The notes beneath the pieces are model-generated. The model saw only the letters and a program-made list of their open reading frames with translations. It did not search any database and had not been told where the DNA came from. Shown here one piece after another: positions 25,050 through 38,057 of a stretch of 64,000 nt of DNA. Made by a program: the position numbers and the translations under genes. Position 1 is the stretch's first letter. Each line of letters begins with the position of its first letter. Source of the DNA: Primula veris (Eukaryota; Streptophyta; Magnoliopsida; Ericales; Primulaceae); NCBI GenBank assembly GCA_963682055.1, contig OY821744.1:4690835-4754834 (forward strand). Reading direction: 5' to 3'.

Positions 25050-27447
25050 TTGACATAATTTTGGTGTAAACGATTTTTGATAGGTTTAATGTTTTTTTTA
25101 CACTTGTTTTTTTAGTTATTCCAAATTAAATTATATGTCACATTCTCTTACAAATAATTGTTTTGATATATTGATCTATATTGAATCGTAATGGTAGAAT
25201 TTTTTTTCAGTTTTTTAATTAAATATGTTGAATTATATAGACACGGAGCAGTTGAGGGGTATTAAAGAACAGACAGAGGATACGGACTCTCCATGTTCCA
25301 CTTTATTAAATGTTTTAAGAAAATCGGAGAATGAGACAGTGTTACTATCATACTTATCAAATTTGTAATCAGTATCTCGACTTTATTATTTAAAAAATTT
25401 GTAATCAATATGATGACTTTCTTGATTTTTAAATCTATTAGTATGAAATTACTAAGATATATTGCCATAATATTTTCCGATGAATTGCTCTATAGAATAT
25501 CAGCCGCAACAAATGCCTTTTTAATTGCTGCAACTCACTATTGAAATAATTTTAGAAAATATCGTTGGTGTAGCTATTTAATAATTGACCCGACATGAAC
25601 GTTAATATTACACAATTTAACGATTGTAATCAATGTTTTTTCTTGAAATAACTATATTGTCCCTGAAAAATGCACATGTTTTGCACATAGTCACTTCCGT
25701 AAATTTAACGGCGGTGTGTTAATTGATCAATTAGAGTAAAGTTAGTATATAAATTGTTGAAATTGTTAGGATGGTAGCCTATTGACTAAACACTAATACG
25801 TTATAATAAACCATAATTAACCCTTTATTTTTATGTGATAATGTGACGACTTTTTGCACAAATAATAGACTACTATGAATACTTTCTCGGTCTTGAACAC
25901 TTCAGAAAATCATACTCAATTTGCCCTACTTTGTTGGAACACTACGAAATACTATGCTAATTTGTAAAACAAAATTATTATGCATTAAGCATTAGAAAAC
26001 CGATTCAAAAGTTAATTACCTCAATTGTGACGTATAAATTTCAAGTTGATCATTCCAGCGATTTAAGGTTGAAAAAATACTGTGAATGGGTCGTGGTGAC
26101 ATTAGCCTCTAATGGATGCATTGCTAAACATGGAAAAGAGGTGAATATCACATGGAAAAGAGGTGAATATCACATGTTTTCATCTTATTGTTTATTTTGT
26201 TCATAGATAAAATGAACCGTTTTTTGACAAACTTTGGGTGTTAACGATTTTTGATAGGTTCAATGTTTATTTTACATTGGTTTTTATTGTTATTCCAAAT
26301 TAAATTATATGTAACATTATCTTAAGAATAATTGTTTTAATATATTGATACATATGCTAAATCATAATGGTAGGATTTTTTTAGTTTTTTAAAATTAAAT
26401 ATTTTGAATTAGATAGACATGAACATATGAGGGGTATTAAAGAACGGGTGGAGGATACGGATTCTCTATGTTCTGCTGTCTTAAACGTTTTAAAAAAAAT
26501 AGGAGAAGGAGACAATGTTACTAACGTACTTATCAAATTTGTGTAAAGAGATTACGTCAAGATACCTCTAACACTCTTTATATAATAGATGGTAGGGCTG
26601 CATATGATAGCAAAGCCCAACATATGTCCAAGTAAAATCCGTAAGCCTTAATATGACTAATAATATAATACAATAACTTTCTTGATTTTAAAATCTTGCC
26701 ATAGTATTCCATGATGGGATATATTTATCTATAATATCAGCTGCAACAATTGCCTTGCTGCAACTCACTGGAAATAATTTAGTAAAGATCTCAATATAAT
26801 GAAACTGTTTAATAACTGGCCCTATATGAAAGTTAATATTACACAATTTAACGATTGTAATCCGTGTTTTTTCTTGAAATGATTGTATTGTTCTTGAAAA
26901 ATGCACACGTCTTGCACATAATTGACTATCATTTAACCAAATTTAACGGTGGTGTTCCAATTGATCGACTACAATAACATTAGTATATAAATTGTTAAGC
27001 CTCTTAGGATGGTATATAAATGGTATATAAATGACTAAACACCATACGTTGATATAGTAAAGCATAATTAACCATTTATTTTCACCTGATAATGTGACGA
27101 CTTTTTGTTGAAATAATAGAGTACTCTGGATACTTTCCCAGTCTTAAACACTTCATAAAATCATACTCAATTTGTGCTATTTTGTTGGAACACTACGAAA
27201 TACCATGCTAATTTGTAAAATAAATTTATTGTGCATTGAGCGTTGGAAAACCGATTCAAAAGTTAATTACCTGCAATTATGACGTAACTATGTGATTAAC
27301 TTTCAGGTTGATCATTCTAGCAATTTAAGATTGAAAAACACTATGAATGGGTTGTGGTGACATTAGCCTCTAATGGATGCATTGCTAAACATGGAAAAGA
27401 GGTGAATGTCATTACATATTTTTCATCTTTTTGTGTATTTTGTTCAT
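25050..27447. repeat. 1.2-kb tandem duplication
   Basis: The segment 25050-26207 is repeated at about 26228-27447. Shared blocks include AACGATTTTTGATAGGTT, TATTCCAAATTAAATTATAT, GAGGGGTATTAAAGAAC, GTTAATATTACACAATTTAA and TGGATGCATTGCTAAACATG in the same order. The copies differ by many substitutions, and the second has an extra block near 26545-26680. Copy one also has a short internal repeat at 26129-26175. Neither copy encodes a protein I recognise. Confidence 0.8.
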
Positions 27448-28040
27448 AAATACAGAATGTTTCACCCGGAAAATTATTTCGGCACCTCACCTAACCACGA
27501 TGATTGTTTTAACTGTGGTTAGAGGCGACTCTGCGTATAAAGAAAAGCAACCGTCTATTTTACCGAAAAAACAATGACTATATTATATTTTACCCACAAT
27601 TTATTAAAAAAAAATGAAAAGTCCACATAAATCCATTTCCTCCATGACACTAATATACTGCGGGTTTCTCCCCCCATTCTTAAAAGAGTTTCTTGAGATG
27701 GTGTGCCCTGTCAAGATATCAAACCTTTTGCCCTATCTGATAAAAAAACAAACTTATAAGGTAACAACAATGGATAATAAAATAAACAAATCTAGGAATT
27801 AAACAAACAAATACTAGCATAAAATGAGGCCATTATCTAATACAAAAACAAACTTATAAGGTAACAATGTCCACAGCCAACGCCCGAGTACAAAAAGTTA
27901 CTACAAAATGTTTAAAGCAAGATAAAGTAATGACGTCATGTATTATCTGAACCAATTATGTTTTAAATGAAAATTGATTTTTTAAAATCGTAACAAAAAT
28001 AATTGGTATACCCGATCCGACACTTCGATGTAAAGTTATC
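27448..28040. other. Intergenic DNA
   Basis: I see no gene. A short repeat of ACAAACTTATAAGGTAACAA occurs at about 27749 and 27846. Confidence 0.4.
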
Positions 28041-28340
28041 CGGAAAAAAATACGTTTATTGTACTGTACTATCAGTGGTTAACAATTTAGTTATTGGATC
28101 AACACTTTTAACAATTGAGGTACCGACCTACGAATTCTGTTACAATTAAGGACATAACGTTGAAAAAAAGAACGGAATTGCAGTCCCGTTCTCTCGCATA
28201 TCACATAGTGAATGCAATTCTATAAACATATGCTAAAAATATATCCGCAAATATGAGATATAGTGATTCCAATATCGTAGATTTACGCTGTTAGTCCTTT
28301 AATTTCGAAAATTGTTACTTCAATACCACAATATCCCTTA
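28041..28340. mobile_element. Partial Mutator-like MITE next to the HIBADH-like gene
   Basis: It starts GGAAAAAAATACGTTTATTG, matching both ends of the MITE at 24567-24927, and shares the internal TTTTAACAATTGA. The right end is not clear. It lies within about 50-350 bases of the start codon of the downstream gene and so occupies its promoter. Confidence 0.45.
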
Positions 28341-28388
28341 AACCCAGAGTCCACCATTAAAATGTAAAAAAAGAGAGGAGATAAATAA

Positions 28389-31339
28389 ATGAGGCTACAA
28401 TTAAATCCCCATTCACTCTTCTCACTAATCAAATCAAGCACTCTTAGTCGCACCATGTCCACGTCAGCAGAACCAATCTCCCCAGGCAACACCAAACTAG
28501 GATTTATCGGGACCGGCGTAATGGGCCGGTCCATGTGTACACACTTAATAAAAGCAGGCTACAAACTAACTATCTTCACACGGACCCAGTCGAAGGCCCA
28601 ATCCCTCATCTCCATCGGAGCCCAATGGGCCGATTCCCCGGCCCAACTCTCTGCCCAATCCGATATCGTCTTCTCCATAGTTGGCTATCCTAAAGACGTA
28701 CGACAAGTTGTTTTAGACCCGAGTGATGGTGTTTTAGCTGGGCTTAGGGAGGGTGGGGTAATTGTGGATATGACCACGAGCGAGCCGAGTCTGGCTGAGG
28801 AGGTTGCTGATGTGGCGGGAAGGAAAGGGTGTGTGGCGGTGGATGCTCCGGTTTCTGGGGGAGACTTGGGTGCGAGGAATGGGAGGCTTGCGATATTTGC
28901 GGGTGGGGATGAGGGGACTGTGGATCGGCTCCGACCTTTGTTCTCTCTCCTTGGCAAGGTATGATTTGTTTTTCGACTTATATGCTCGTTTTTTTTTTTT
29001 TTTTTTTGTAATTAGTTCATGTTTGTTTGCGATATACTACTAATTGTGAGAGGCCGGTTTTCTATATAATTTGTTTTCATACCATTTATGGATTTTTGTT
29101 TGTAATATGGTGTGTTGTGAACGCTAATTTTTGCTAGCATACTTTTTGTCAAATTAATAAACAGAAGTGGTCAAAATTGGATGAATAAGCAATTTCGGTT
29201 CCCTTTTGAGATGAAAAGTGATGCATTTATACATCAAAACTGGTCAATTCTGAGTTCGAAAGTGATAGTTTTGTCGTACGGAAGTTGTTTAATATGACGG
29301 TAGTATGTTTTGATTATTTGAATTCTGTTTATTTAGTATGAAAATTGTTGGTGTGGAATTCGTTAACTGATGATAGTTTGGTATCGTCAACACTCAACAT
29401 CAATTAAACCTTTATACAATCTGTACTTTGTAGAAACTTAAAGTTTTGAAAGTATGAATGGACTTCTTGTGGAGTACGTCAAAGAAATTATATAAATAGA
29501 AGTTGAGTACAAATTGTAGACTTTGTAGCCCAATGTTTGCTGGTTATGAAATACTGCTATTTCTATCATTTACCGTTATAATGTAACATTAGTTTCTTTG
29601 GAGCTTGGATTTATTAGTTCGGATATTATGAAAGTTTGATCATATACTTCGATTGACTAGACTGGAGTGTTAAGTTAATCCATGAGGTAAACGTATTCTA
29701 AAAGGAGTATCAGTTAATATCACTCATGTTGCACAGCTGACTTCATAAACCTTTTTTCCGCTAAGATAGCCGTTTAGACCTCTTTCTGTGGGTCTCTTGG
29801 CCTGATTCTTAAGCAAGAAGCAGGCTGCTGCCGCTGCTTACAGTGAACACCGTCACTGAAAGTATAAAAGATTTTTTTGTTGGTTAAAAAGGCTGATGCT
29901 TCTCATCAACTGCTTCTGTTGGTTTTCCCACTTTTTTCTGAAGCTTTTTGGTTGAAAGTAGCAGTGTTATTTTCCTATTTATTTACGTTTACGTTGTTTT
30001 TGATAATGTTGAACACTTCATCGCTTTTTTTACGGGATATTTTACTGCTTTTCCATCCATGGACATTATTTGTTACGAATGGATATTCTAGTTGTTGGTT
30101 GATTTAGTAGAACACTGCATAAAAATGTCTGGATTGATGGGTACTCTAGACATGTTTCTACGACTGATCGATCAGGTCGTTTAATTTAAACATGACTGAG
30201 AGTCCATTTGGCAACAGTTTTTTTTAGCTGATTTTTTATTTTAAAAGGTTGTGGGTTTTTGGACAGTTAGATTAAATAGCCTTTAAAAAGCAGATATTTA
30301 GGCTAAAAAGGCTAAAAAATCTATATAAAAAATTTCTGGGTTTTCAGTGGATTCTTAAAACAGATTTTTTATCGTTGCCAAACATAACCTCAGCCCTATG
30401 AGGTAATGCCAGGGGAAGTAAAGCACCCCCAGCACTTCTGATATTTATTTGTCAAACAGTAGAATCATGCAACTTCGGGATTATAATTTTTGGAAAGTAA
30501 TCACCTGGCGGACCTCCATAAGTTAATTGTTTGTCATGGGTCTATAACGTTCATGGTATATATTTCTAGGCCCTCTTACTTTTTGCCTTAAAAGATTGAA
30601 AGAGACATAAATACAGATTACTGATTAGTAATAAGTAATAATTATCCAGTGTCACTAGTAAAGAGTTGTTTATATTGTCCTGTTCTAGGATATAGTAGCA
30701 TTGTCTCATTGATTTTACAAGTTGGTCAATGATGTCTTTGTATCTTGAAAAGTGTGTTTATGGAGAAGAGATAGCAGTCCGAAAGAGTAGGCATGGTTTA
30801 CTAATTGCAAGAGTAGGCCTTTCTCGAACTATTTATCTTCCTGTATTTTTTAGTTCGTTAAATTTCTCGTTTTCGATAATAGCATCTACTTTTGATAACA
30901 GGTTTACTACATGGGTGGGCCTGGGAAGGGGCAATTCGCAAAGCTAGCTAACCAAATCACCATAGCCTCAACCATGGTTGGGTTAGTGGAAGGTTTAGTA
31001 TTTGCTCACAAAGCAGGTTTAGATTTATCCCTTTATTTAACCGCCATATCCACAGGGGCAGCCGGGTCGAAATCGCTAGATTTATACGGATCGAGGATTT
31101 TGAAGAGAGATTTCGAGGCGGGGTTTTTTGTGAACCATTTCGTTAAGGATTTGGGGATTTGTTTAAGAGAGTGTCAGAATATGGGCTTAGCTTTGCCTGG
31201 GTTAGCACTGGCTCAACAGCTGTATCTATCTCTAAAGGCTCATGGGGAGGGAGACCTCGGTACACAGGCTCTGGTTTTGGCTCTTGAGAGGCTAAATAAT
31301 CTGTCTCTTGAGGGTGCTGGTTCGCCCGAGAAGGCTTAG
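28389..31339 (+). CDS. 3-hydroxyisobutyrate dehydrogenase-like protein, probably mitochondrial
   Basis: The protein belongs to the NAD(P)-dependent beta-hydroxyacid dehydrogenases, which include 3-hydroxyisobutyrate dehydrogenase of valine breakdown and plant glyoxylate/succinic semialdehyde reductases. Exons 28389-28958 and 30902-31339 join in frame to 335 residues, the length of Arabidopsis 3-hydroxyisobutyrate dehydrogenase-like 1. Motifs are the Rossmann GFIGTGVMG (residues 38-46), the substrate-binding DAPVSGG (152-158) and the catalytic Lys in GKGQFAKLANQ (Lys 204). The first 22 residues are rich in Ser, Leu and basic residues with no acids, which fits a mitochondrial presequence. A second ATG at 28455 would give a shorter form without it. 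The 1943-bp intron holds a probable MITE at 30190-30395. The exact substrate cannot be told from sequence. Confidence 0.92.
30190..30395. mobile_element. Probable MITE in the HIBADH-like intron
   Basis: The left end GTCCATTTGGCAACAG and the reverse complement of the right end, TTATGTTTGGCAACGAT, form short inverted repeats around an AT-rich core. TTTGGCAAC-type ends are common in plant MITEs. I could not define the target duplication. Confidence 0.45.
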
Positions 31340-31525
31340 GGATTGTTTGGTTGCATCTTTTAAGCAAATTAGCTGGATTTTTTGAGTTTCAAGAAAAAAT
31401 TAGGTTGATTAGTTTTGGAGTTCTAGTTTTTTCCAAGCCAAAAGCACAGAAAAGCTCATCAACCAGACGAGTCCAGCTTTTTAAGTAAAAAAAACTGAGC
31501 TTAAAAGGTACAACCAAACAACTCC
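31340..31525. mobile_element. MITE abutting the HIBADH-like stop codon
   Basis: The left end GGATTGTTTGGTTGCATC and the reverse complement of the right end, GGAGTTGTTTGGTTGTACC, are inverted repeats of about 27 bp that both run on into CTTTTAAGC. The first base follows the stop codon TAG directly, so the mature 3' UTR must begin with this element. Related sequence occurs in hexokinase intron 8 near 57.3-57.5 kb. Confidence 0.7.
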
Positions 31526-33207
31526 GTAACGAGTTATGAAAGTTTTAAGGGTTTCAAAGAAGCCATATGGCATATTGTAAGGAAGCTTACTATGTAATGG
31601 TTCATTTGAGGAATTGGTGATAATAATGAGATATGGATATATTGGTGTTTGCTTGTACTTGGAAGAGTTAAAATTATTGTGTTTTTTTTTTTCCTTTGAA
31701 AACGTGACTTCGTAAAAATTGTGGCACTCCAACGAGGCAGGACAATCCTTTTACTTTATAATTTGCTCAACTTTCTACTGTCTGTATTTATTGAAGCCAC
31801 ATACTTTTTCCCCTTGGCTTTTAGATATGAATGCTATAGTATAGGAACTAGCAGAACAATTGAACAAAAGTATATCCTACAGAATCACATTTTTTTCCAA
31901 TTTTGTTGTAGTTTATAAGATCCTTTGAAACTTTTCTAAGCTACCTTTTTTGTAATTGTTTGTTGTAAGTAGAAGATACTAGTTGGTCTGGAGAAAAAAA
32001 AAAAAATGGGGTGGCAGTAAATCAAATATATGAGTAAGGTTAAATTGACAGTGGCGACACGTGAAACTTTTACCTACACTTGTTTAATTAGTTTGGTAAT
32101 GTAAGGAACTTTTTGGCACATTGCCAACTTGACGTTTATTATATTCGTTTTGAAGGTTAGCAATCATCTCTTAAATGCCATCAATACGATATATAAGTGG
32201 CTGATATTTGATACATTAGAGGTTGCAGTAATTTAAAAAAAACTCCTTAATCGGCTTTAGCTAAACTTTGTAAAGACTAAGAAACCAAAAGGCTACAAGT
32301 GTACTCTCAAAGGAAGAAGACTCGTAAATATCAGTTGCAAAAACGAAAATAGACTTAATTGTGACTAAATCAGAGATTACACGAACTATTTAACTTTGAT
32401 TTGCATCTGGAAGCTACTTAATTTGCTTCAGGAATCACATGAACCACATCAGTACTATATTTTAGAGCATAAACACAAGCTAATAATAAAAATAAATAAA
32501 GTAATTGTCAGCTGTATGAGTACAGTACAAATTGTAACAGGTTGCCAAAGATATTGCAAGTCATACTCAAAAGTAAAAAACAAGCACTGATGGTGGTGAA
32601 GCGAAACTGAAAGATTTCCTGTCCAACTTATAATCGAATATCGCCTAATAAATCAGTAACGGCATAGCATTGCCTTTTGGAACATGATGCTGCAAATCAT
32701 GTACGAGTTACAACATAAAAATCACTTTATACACAAAAAAATATCCAAATATTAAATAATAAAAGAACTTTGACCCACACACAGCTCCAACAAGAAGAGT
32801 TTTTAGCTTATCACCACCCATAAATTTCCATGAACAAGAAAAACTGTATCTTGCCAATCACGGTTTAATCATTATATACCAGTAACTGGTCTTATATGGC
32901 CACATTGAAGGCACTTAATATTGTTAAAGGCATAGGAAAAGTCTGCATTTAATAACCCAAAAGCTGCATCCAGTACATTGTCACCAAACCCATAAGTGAC
33001 AACGAAAATAATTTATAACACCTTTCAGTAGCCGGTGATATTTTAAAGTAACAAAAACCCATAAATTTCCACAATAAACCCTTTAATATAACTGATCATA
33101 ATTAAGCTCAAAAGTTGGCGGCATAAGTGTATCAAGGCTAACCTTGTCAAAGAATCGCATATTGCCTTATCGAACACAATTATGTAGGATAAGGTTATCC
33201 AAAATCC
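31526..33207. other. Intergenic DNA
   Basis: No gene is recognised. The 3' side is the insertion site of the Copia element, with the 5-bp target AATCC at 33203-33207. Confidence 0.4.
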
Positions 33208-33557
33208 TGTTAGGATCGATACAGGCGAACACAAAGAAAGACAGAAAACTTAAACCGAGCACACACTCTTTGATAACGGAGTTCACCCAAATTGGCTACG
33301 TCTCCGGGCCGCTACACGTGGCACTTTATATATATATTAAAAGAGGATTACAATTGTAATCTAGCTAAACACAAAGCTATGGTTCTCTCGCAACTAGAAC
33401 TCTCTCTTTATAATATAGATGTGTTTGTGTATGTGTAATTAAAATACAAGATATTGGGGCATATAAATAAAACCCAACATGAGTCATATTACAATTTCAG
33501 GCGATGTGGGATAGAAAGAAGACATGGCCAAACCTCATTTGGCTCCACAACTCAACA
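33208..33557 (-). repeat. 3' LTR of the Copia element
   Basis: This LTR is 350 bp and nearly identical to the copy at 37703-38052. It is bounded by TGTTAGGATCG on the left and ACTCAACA on the right. Confidence 0.95.
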
Positions 33558-33734
33558 ATCTCCCACTTGGAGTCAAATGTCGAGTGCTTCAAAAGAACTT
33601 CAGATATCCCCGACCACCGAACTCACTGTGCTCCTCCGAGCAGAATGCTCCCATCGGTATCGTTGTATAGTAATTGATACTCTGCCGTCATCGGCGAGTT
33701 ACTCATTCTTCTAGTGTAGCGGCGACCCTGAGCC

Positions 33735-36700
33735 TCATGCTCGGAGTCCTACTGAGGTTGCACACAGCCTCAGTTTGTCGATTGTAACAGTCTTCGTTAG
33801 CATATCGGCGGGGTTCTTAGCGCCCTCAATCTTTTCTAGCGCGAAGATTCCTTCTTCTAGAACAGCCCGGATAAAATGGTAACGAATCTGTATGTGCTTT
33901 GTGCGTGAATGGAATACAGGATTCTTAGCTAGCTGAACTGCACTTTGACTATCACAGTGCAGAACTCCCTTGTCGGTTTTCTGACCGAGCTCCCTTAAGA
34001 AACCTTGCAACCAAATCATCTATTTGCTTGCTTCCGTCACCGCGACGTACTCAGCCTCTGTGGTCGACAATGCAACAATCTTTTGCAACTTAGATGTCCA
34101 ACTCACAGCAGTACCACCGAAGGTACAAACACATCCCGTTGTGCTCTTTCGGCTGTCCAGATCACCGGCCATGTCAGCATCCACATAGCCGTGCAGGCCT
34201 TCCGAGGTCTTTCGGAAACATAATGCCAAACTCACGGTATCCGAGAGATATCTCAATATCCACTTCACAGCTTCCCAATGGTGCTTTCCTGGGTTACTCA
34301 TGTAACGACTAACAACTCCCACTGCATGGGCAATGTCTGGTCTTGTACACACCATAGCGTACATCAAGCTACCAATTGCTGAAGCGTAGGGTATGTTCAA
34401 CATACGATCATTTCCTTCCTTGTCCGAGGGTGATTGTTCCTTCGACAAGCTAAAGTGTGCGGCTAGCGGTGAGCCTACAGCTTTGGCATCACTCATGCTA
34501 AACCGTGCCAACACTTTCTTCACATACTCGGCTTGTGACAGAAACAGGGACCCATCCCTTCCTCGAGATATCCTCATACCGAGGATCTGATTTGCGGCAC
34601 CCAAATCCTTCATCTCGAACTGTTTCGCCAACTGTTGCTTCACCTTGTTTATCTCAACAAGGCTCGACCCGGCGAGCAACATGTCATCTACGTACAACAG
34701 TAGTATGACATAAGAAGAGTTCTCAAATCTCTTCACGAAACAGCAGTGATCGCTATCACTTCTTTCGAACCCGGTATCCGCCATGAAACTGTCAAACTTC
34801 TTATACCACTGCCGTGGTGCTTGTTTTAACCCGTACAAGCTCTTCCGCAGTTTGCAGACCAGTTTCTCTTTTCACTTTTCGGCAAACCCTTCAGGTTGGA
34901 GCATGTAAATTTCTTCATCGAGATCTCCATGGAGAAAGGCAGTTTTCACATCTAACTGCTCGAGATGAAGATTCGCATTTACAACAATGCTCAACAATAG
35001 CCGAATAGTCGTCATCTTTACGACTGGTGAAAAGATCTCGGTGTAGTCAATTCCTGCCTTTTGCTGGAACCCTTTGACTACTAGGCGTGCCTTATACCGT
35101 TTCGTGCCGTTTTGTTCCTCCTTCAGTCGGAACACCCATTTATTGCTCAGTGCCCTCTTCCCCTTGGGCAGTTCGGCTAACTGCCAAGTCACATTCTTCT
35201 CGAGTGACTTCATCTCATCCTTCATCGCGAGCTCCCACTTGCTCGAGTCTTTCAGCTCCAGAGCTTCTTCTCTACTTTCGGGCTCTCCTGCATCACTGAG
35301 AAATATGTAATGCAGGGAAGGAGAGTATCGGGCAGGAGGTCTCCTCACGCGATGACCTCGGCCCAATTCAGGTCGGGGAGTTTGGGGCAGCTCCTCGGCC
35401 TCTTCAGCATCTGCTGGTCGGTTGTCGAGCACCACTGGCTCATCTTCAATGTCATTTTCCAACATTCTTGGAAACGCATTCATGTCGACCATACCACTTT
35501 CCTCGGACGGGAGCGCATCTTCTTCCACCACTACATTTTGACGATCTTTGTACAAAATGCTTTCGTTGAAGATGACATCCTTACTGCGAATGATCCTCTT
35601 TGCTTGACCATCCCAGAAGCGATATCCGAATTCAACTCCACCGTACCCTACAAAGTAACACACTTTAGATTTCGAGTCAAGCTTGGTACGTTCATTTATG
35701 TCGACATGGGTATATGACAGACAACCGAACACTCGCAAGTGTTCATACGAGATAGGCTCTCCTATCCACACTTCCTCGGGAATCCTCCTTTCTAGGGGCA
35801 CTGAGGGTCCGCGGTTAATGAGGTAAACCGCCGTGCTTACTGCATGTGCCCACAAGGCTTTGGGCAACCCACTTTGCAGTCTCATACTCCTAGCACGCTC
35901 ATTGATTGTTCGGTTCATTCGCTCGGCCACGCCATTCTGCTGTGGCGTTCTTCGGATGGTCTTCTCCATTCGAATGCCTCTCTGAGCACAGAACTCTACG
36001 AACTTCGCATCAATGTACTCTCCGCCGTTATCGGACCTCAAACACTTGAGTTTATTCCCGGTCTCTAGTTCGACCATGGCCTTCCATTCTTGGAATTTCT
36101 TAAACACCTCAGACTTGTGTTTCAAGAAGTAGACCAATGTTTTCCTCGTCGAATCATCGATGAAGGTCACATAGTACCGAGCTCCTCCCAGTGAGGTTAC
36201 TGGAGATGGTCCCCATACGTCTGAGTGGACCAGTGCTAGCTTCTCCTCCTTGGGAGCTTTTCCACCTTTCCGGAAGCTCACTTTCTTCTGCTTTCCGAAG
36301 ATGCAACCTTCACACATATCGAGGTTGACAGACTTCAAGCCTGGAAGTTTGCTGTCCTTCGCTAACACCTTCATCCCCTTCTCACTCATGTGACCCAACC
36401 GTCGATGCCACAGTTCCGAGCAGTTCTGCGACACAGCTGTCGCAATTGTACGCTCATCATCGGTCGTCATGTACAATGTACCGACCTTACTCCCTCGGGC
36501 TATCACCATAGCTCCTCGTGAAACTTTCCAAGCTCCACTGCTGAACGAAATGGAGTGCCTTTCGGCATCGAGTTGACCTACTGAGATCAGATTCTTGGTC
36601 AACCTCGGGACATGCCTCACTTTCGTTAGCTTCCATACCGACCCATTTGGAATGCGAATCTTCACATCGCCAGTTCCAACAACATCCAACGCTTCTCCGT

Positions 36701-37676
36701 CGGCTAGATACACTTTACCGAAATTACCCGCATGGTAATTTTCGAATAAATCCTTCTGAGCGGTCGTGTGAAATGATGCCCCAGAGTCTAGAATCCACGA
36801 ATCTATGTCTCTCTGTACGGCAAGCATTAAACAGTCATCCGAATCCTCGTCGCTCGCAACATTAGCCCCGTGATCACGGCCGGTACTCTTCTTCGGCTGC
36901 TTGCACTCATGACTGAAGTGCCCCATACCCTGGCAGTTATAGCACCGAAGATTCTTCTTACTTCGGTCGCTATCTTTACCTCCTCGGCTAAGCCCTCTTC
37001 TACCTCGGGATTGCGAACGTCCTCTAACGTCCCATACCCTGGCCTTACCCCGGTCTCTTGAACCCATGTTCAAGGCTGCTCCATCATTTGAGCATTCACC
37101 CATATCCAATCTCCTGAGTTCCTCAGCGAGTATTTGATCTCGGATGCCGTTGTAAGTCAGTTTCTCCTTTCCAATTGAGTTGCTAACAGCAGCTCGCATG
37201 AATTCCCAACTGTTCGGTAGAGATGCTAGCAGTATAAGGGCTCTCACTTCATCTTCAAAAGTTATCTCCACCGCATCCAACTGATTTACGGTGTCGATGA
37301 ACTTGTTCACGTGACTCGCGACAGGTGTCCCCTCAGCCATGCGTAGGTTGAACAACTTACGCATGAGATGTACCTTGTTGTTCGCGGATGGTTTCTCATA
37401 CATGTCGGTGAGGACCTTTATCATCCCCATCGTCGTCGTCTCTCTTGCGACGTTATGTGCGACACTCCTAGATAGTGTTAGGCGGATCACTCCCAACACT
37501 TGTCGGTCTAAGAGTTTCCACGCCTCCTCGGTGGTCGTGGTCGGCCTTTCCTCAAGTAGAAGTGGCTGATGCATCTTCCTCCCGTACAGGTAGTCCTCTA
37601 TTTGCATTCTCCAGAATGCGAAATCCTTCCCGTCGAACTTCTCGATCCCGTGTGCGGTTCTGTCTTCTTTCGCCAT
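33735..37676 (-). pseudogene. Copia gag-pol with two in-frame stops
   Basis: One long frame reads in order: gag (from 37676), a CCHC zinc knuckle (CX2CX4HX4C), the aspartic protease motif DSGA, the pre-integrase HRRLGH motif, the integrase core with its D,D,E residues, reverse transcriptase with the LYVDDM active site, and RNase H ending at 33735. The frame is kept throughout but is broken by TGA at 34872-34874, inside reverse transcriptase, and by TAG at 34020-34022, inside RNase H. The first 934 residues, through integrase, are open. I see no frameshift. The breaks should prevent full-length polyprotein synthesis. Confidence 0.95.
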
Positions 37677-37688
37677 CGATCTTCCTCA

Positions 37689-37700
37689 GCTCTGATACCA
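37689..37700 (-). promoter_or_regulatory. Copia primer binding site
   Basis: On the minus strand it reads TGGTATCAGAGC, the standard Copia site for the 3' end of the initiator methionine tRNA. It lies two bases inside the 5' LTR. Confidence 0.9.
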
Positions 37701-37702
37701 CT

Positions 37703-38052
37703 TGTTAGGGTCGATACAGGCGAACACAAAGAAAGACAGAAAACTTAAACCGAGCACACACTCTTTGATAACGGAGTTCACCCAAATTGGCTACGTCTCC
37801 GGACCGCTACACGTGGCACTTTATATATATATTAAAAGAGGATTACAATTGTAATCTAGCTAAACACAAAGCTATGGTTCTCTCGCAACTAGAACTCTCT
37901 CTTTATAATATAGATGTGTTTGTGTAGGTGTAATTAAAATATAAGATATTGGGGCATATAAATAGAACCCAACATGAGTCATATTACAATTCCAGGCGAT
38001 GTGGGATAGAAAGAAGACATGGCCAAAACTCATTTGCCTCCACAACTCAACA
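37703..38052 (-). repeat. 5' LTR of the Copia element
   Basis: This 350-bp LTR carries the element's promoter. A TATATATATATTAA stretch within it is a candidate TATA region. It is followed by the target duplication AATCC. Confidence 0.95.
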
Positions 38053-38057
38053 AATCC

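Larger units (their letters stand above)
33208..38052 (-). mobile_element. Ty1-copia LTR retrotransposon, complete but disabled
   Basis: A 4845-bp element with two 350-bp LTRs (33208-33557 and 37703-38052) lies in a 5-bp target duplication, AATCC, at 33203-33207 and 38053-38057. LTR ends are TG...CA. By eye the LTRs differ at about eight positions, so insertion was recent. The primer site at 37689-37700 reads TGGTATCAGAGC on the minus strand, the usual Copia initiator-Met tRNA match. A purine tract lies at 33558-33568. The integrase-before-RT order makes it Copia, close to the Tork/TNT1 type. Two stops in pol leave it non-autonomous. Confidence 0.96.

Noticed and set aside
34005..37708. Many plus-strand open frames across the Copia element
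   Set aside because: They are shadows of the minus-strand gag-pol frame.
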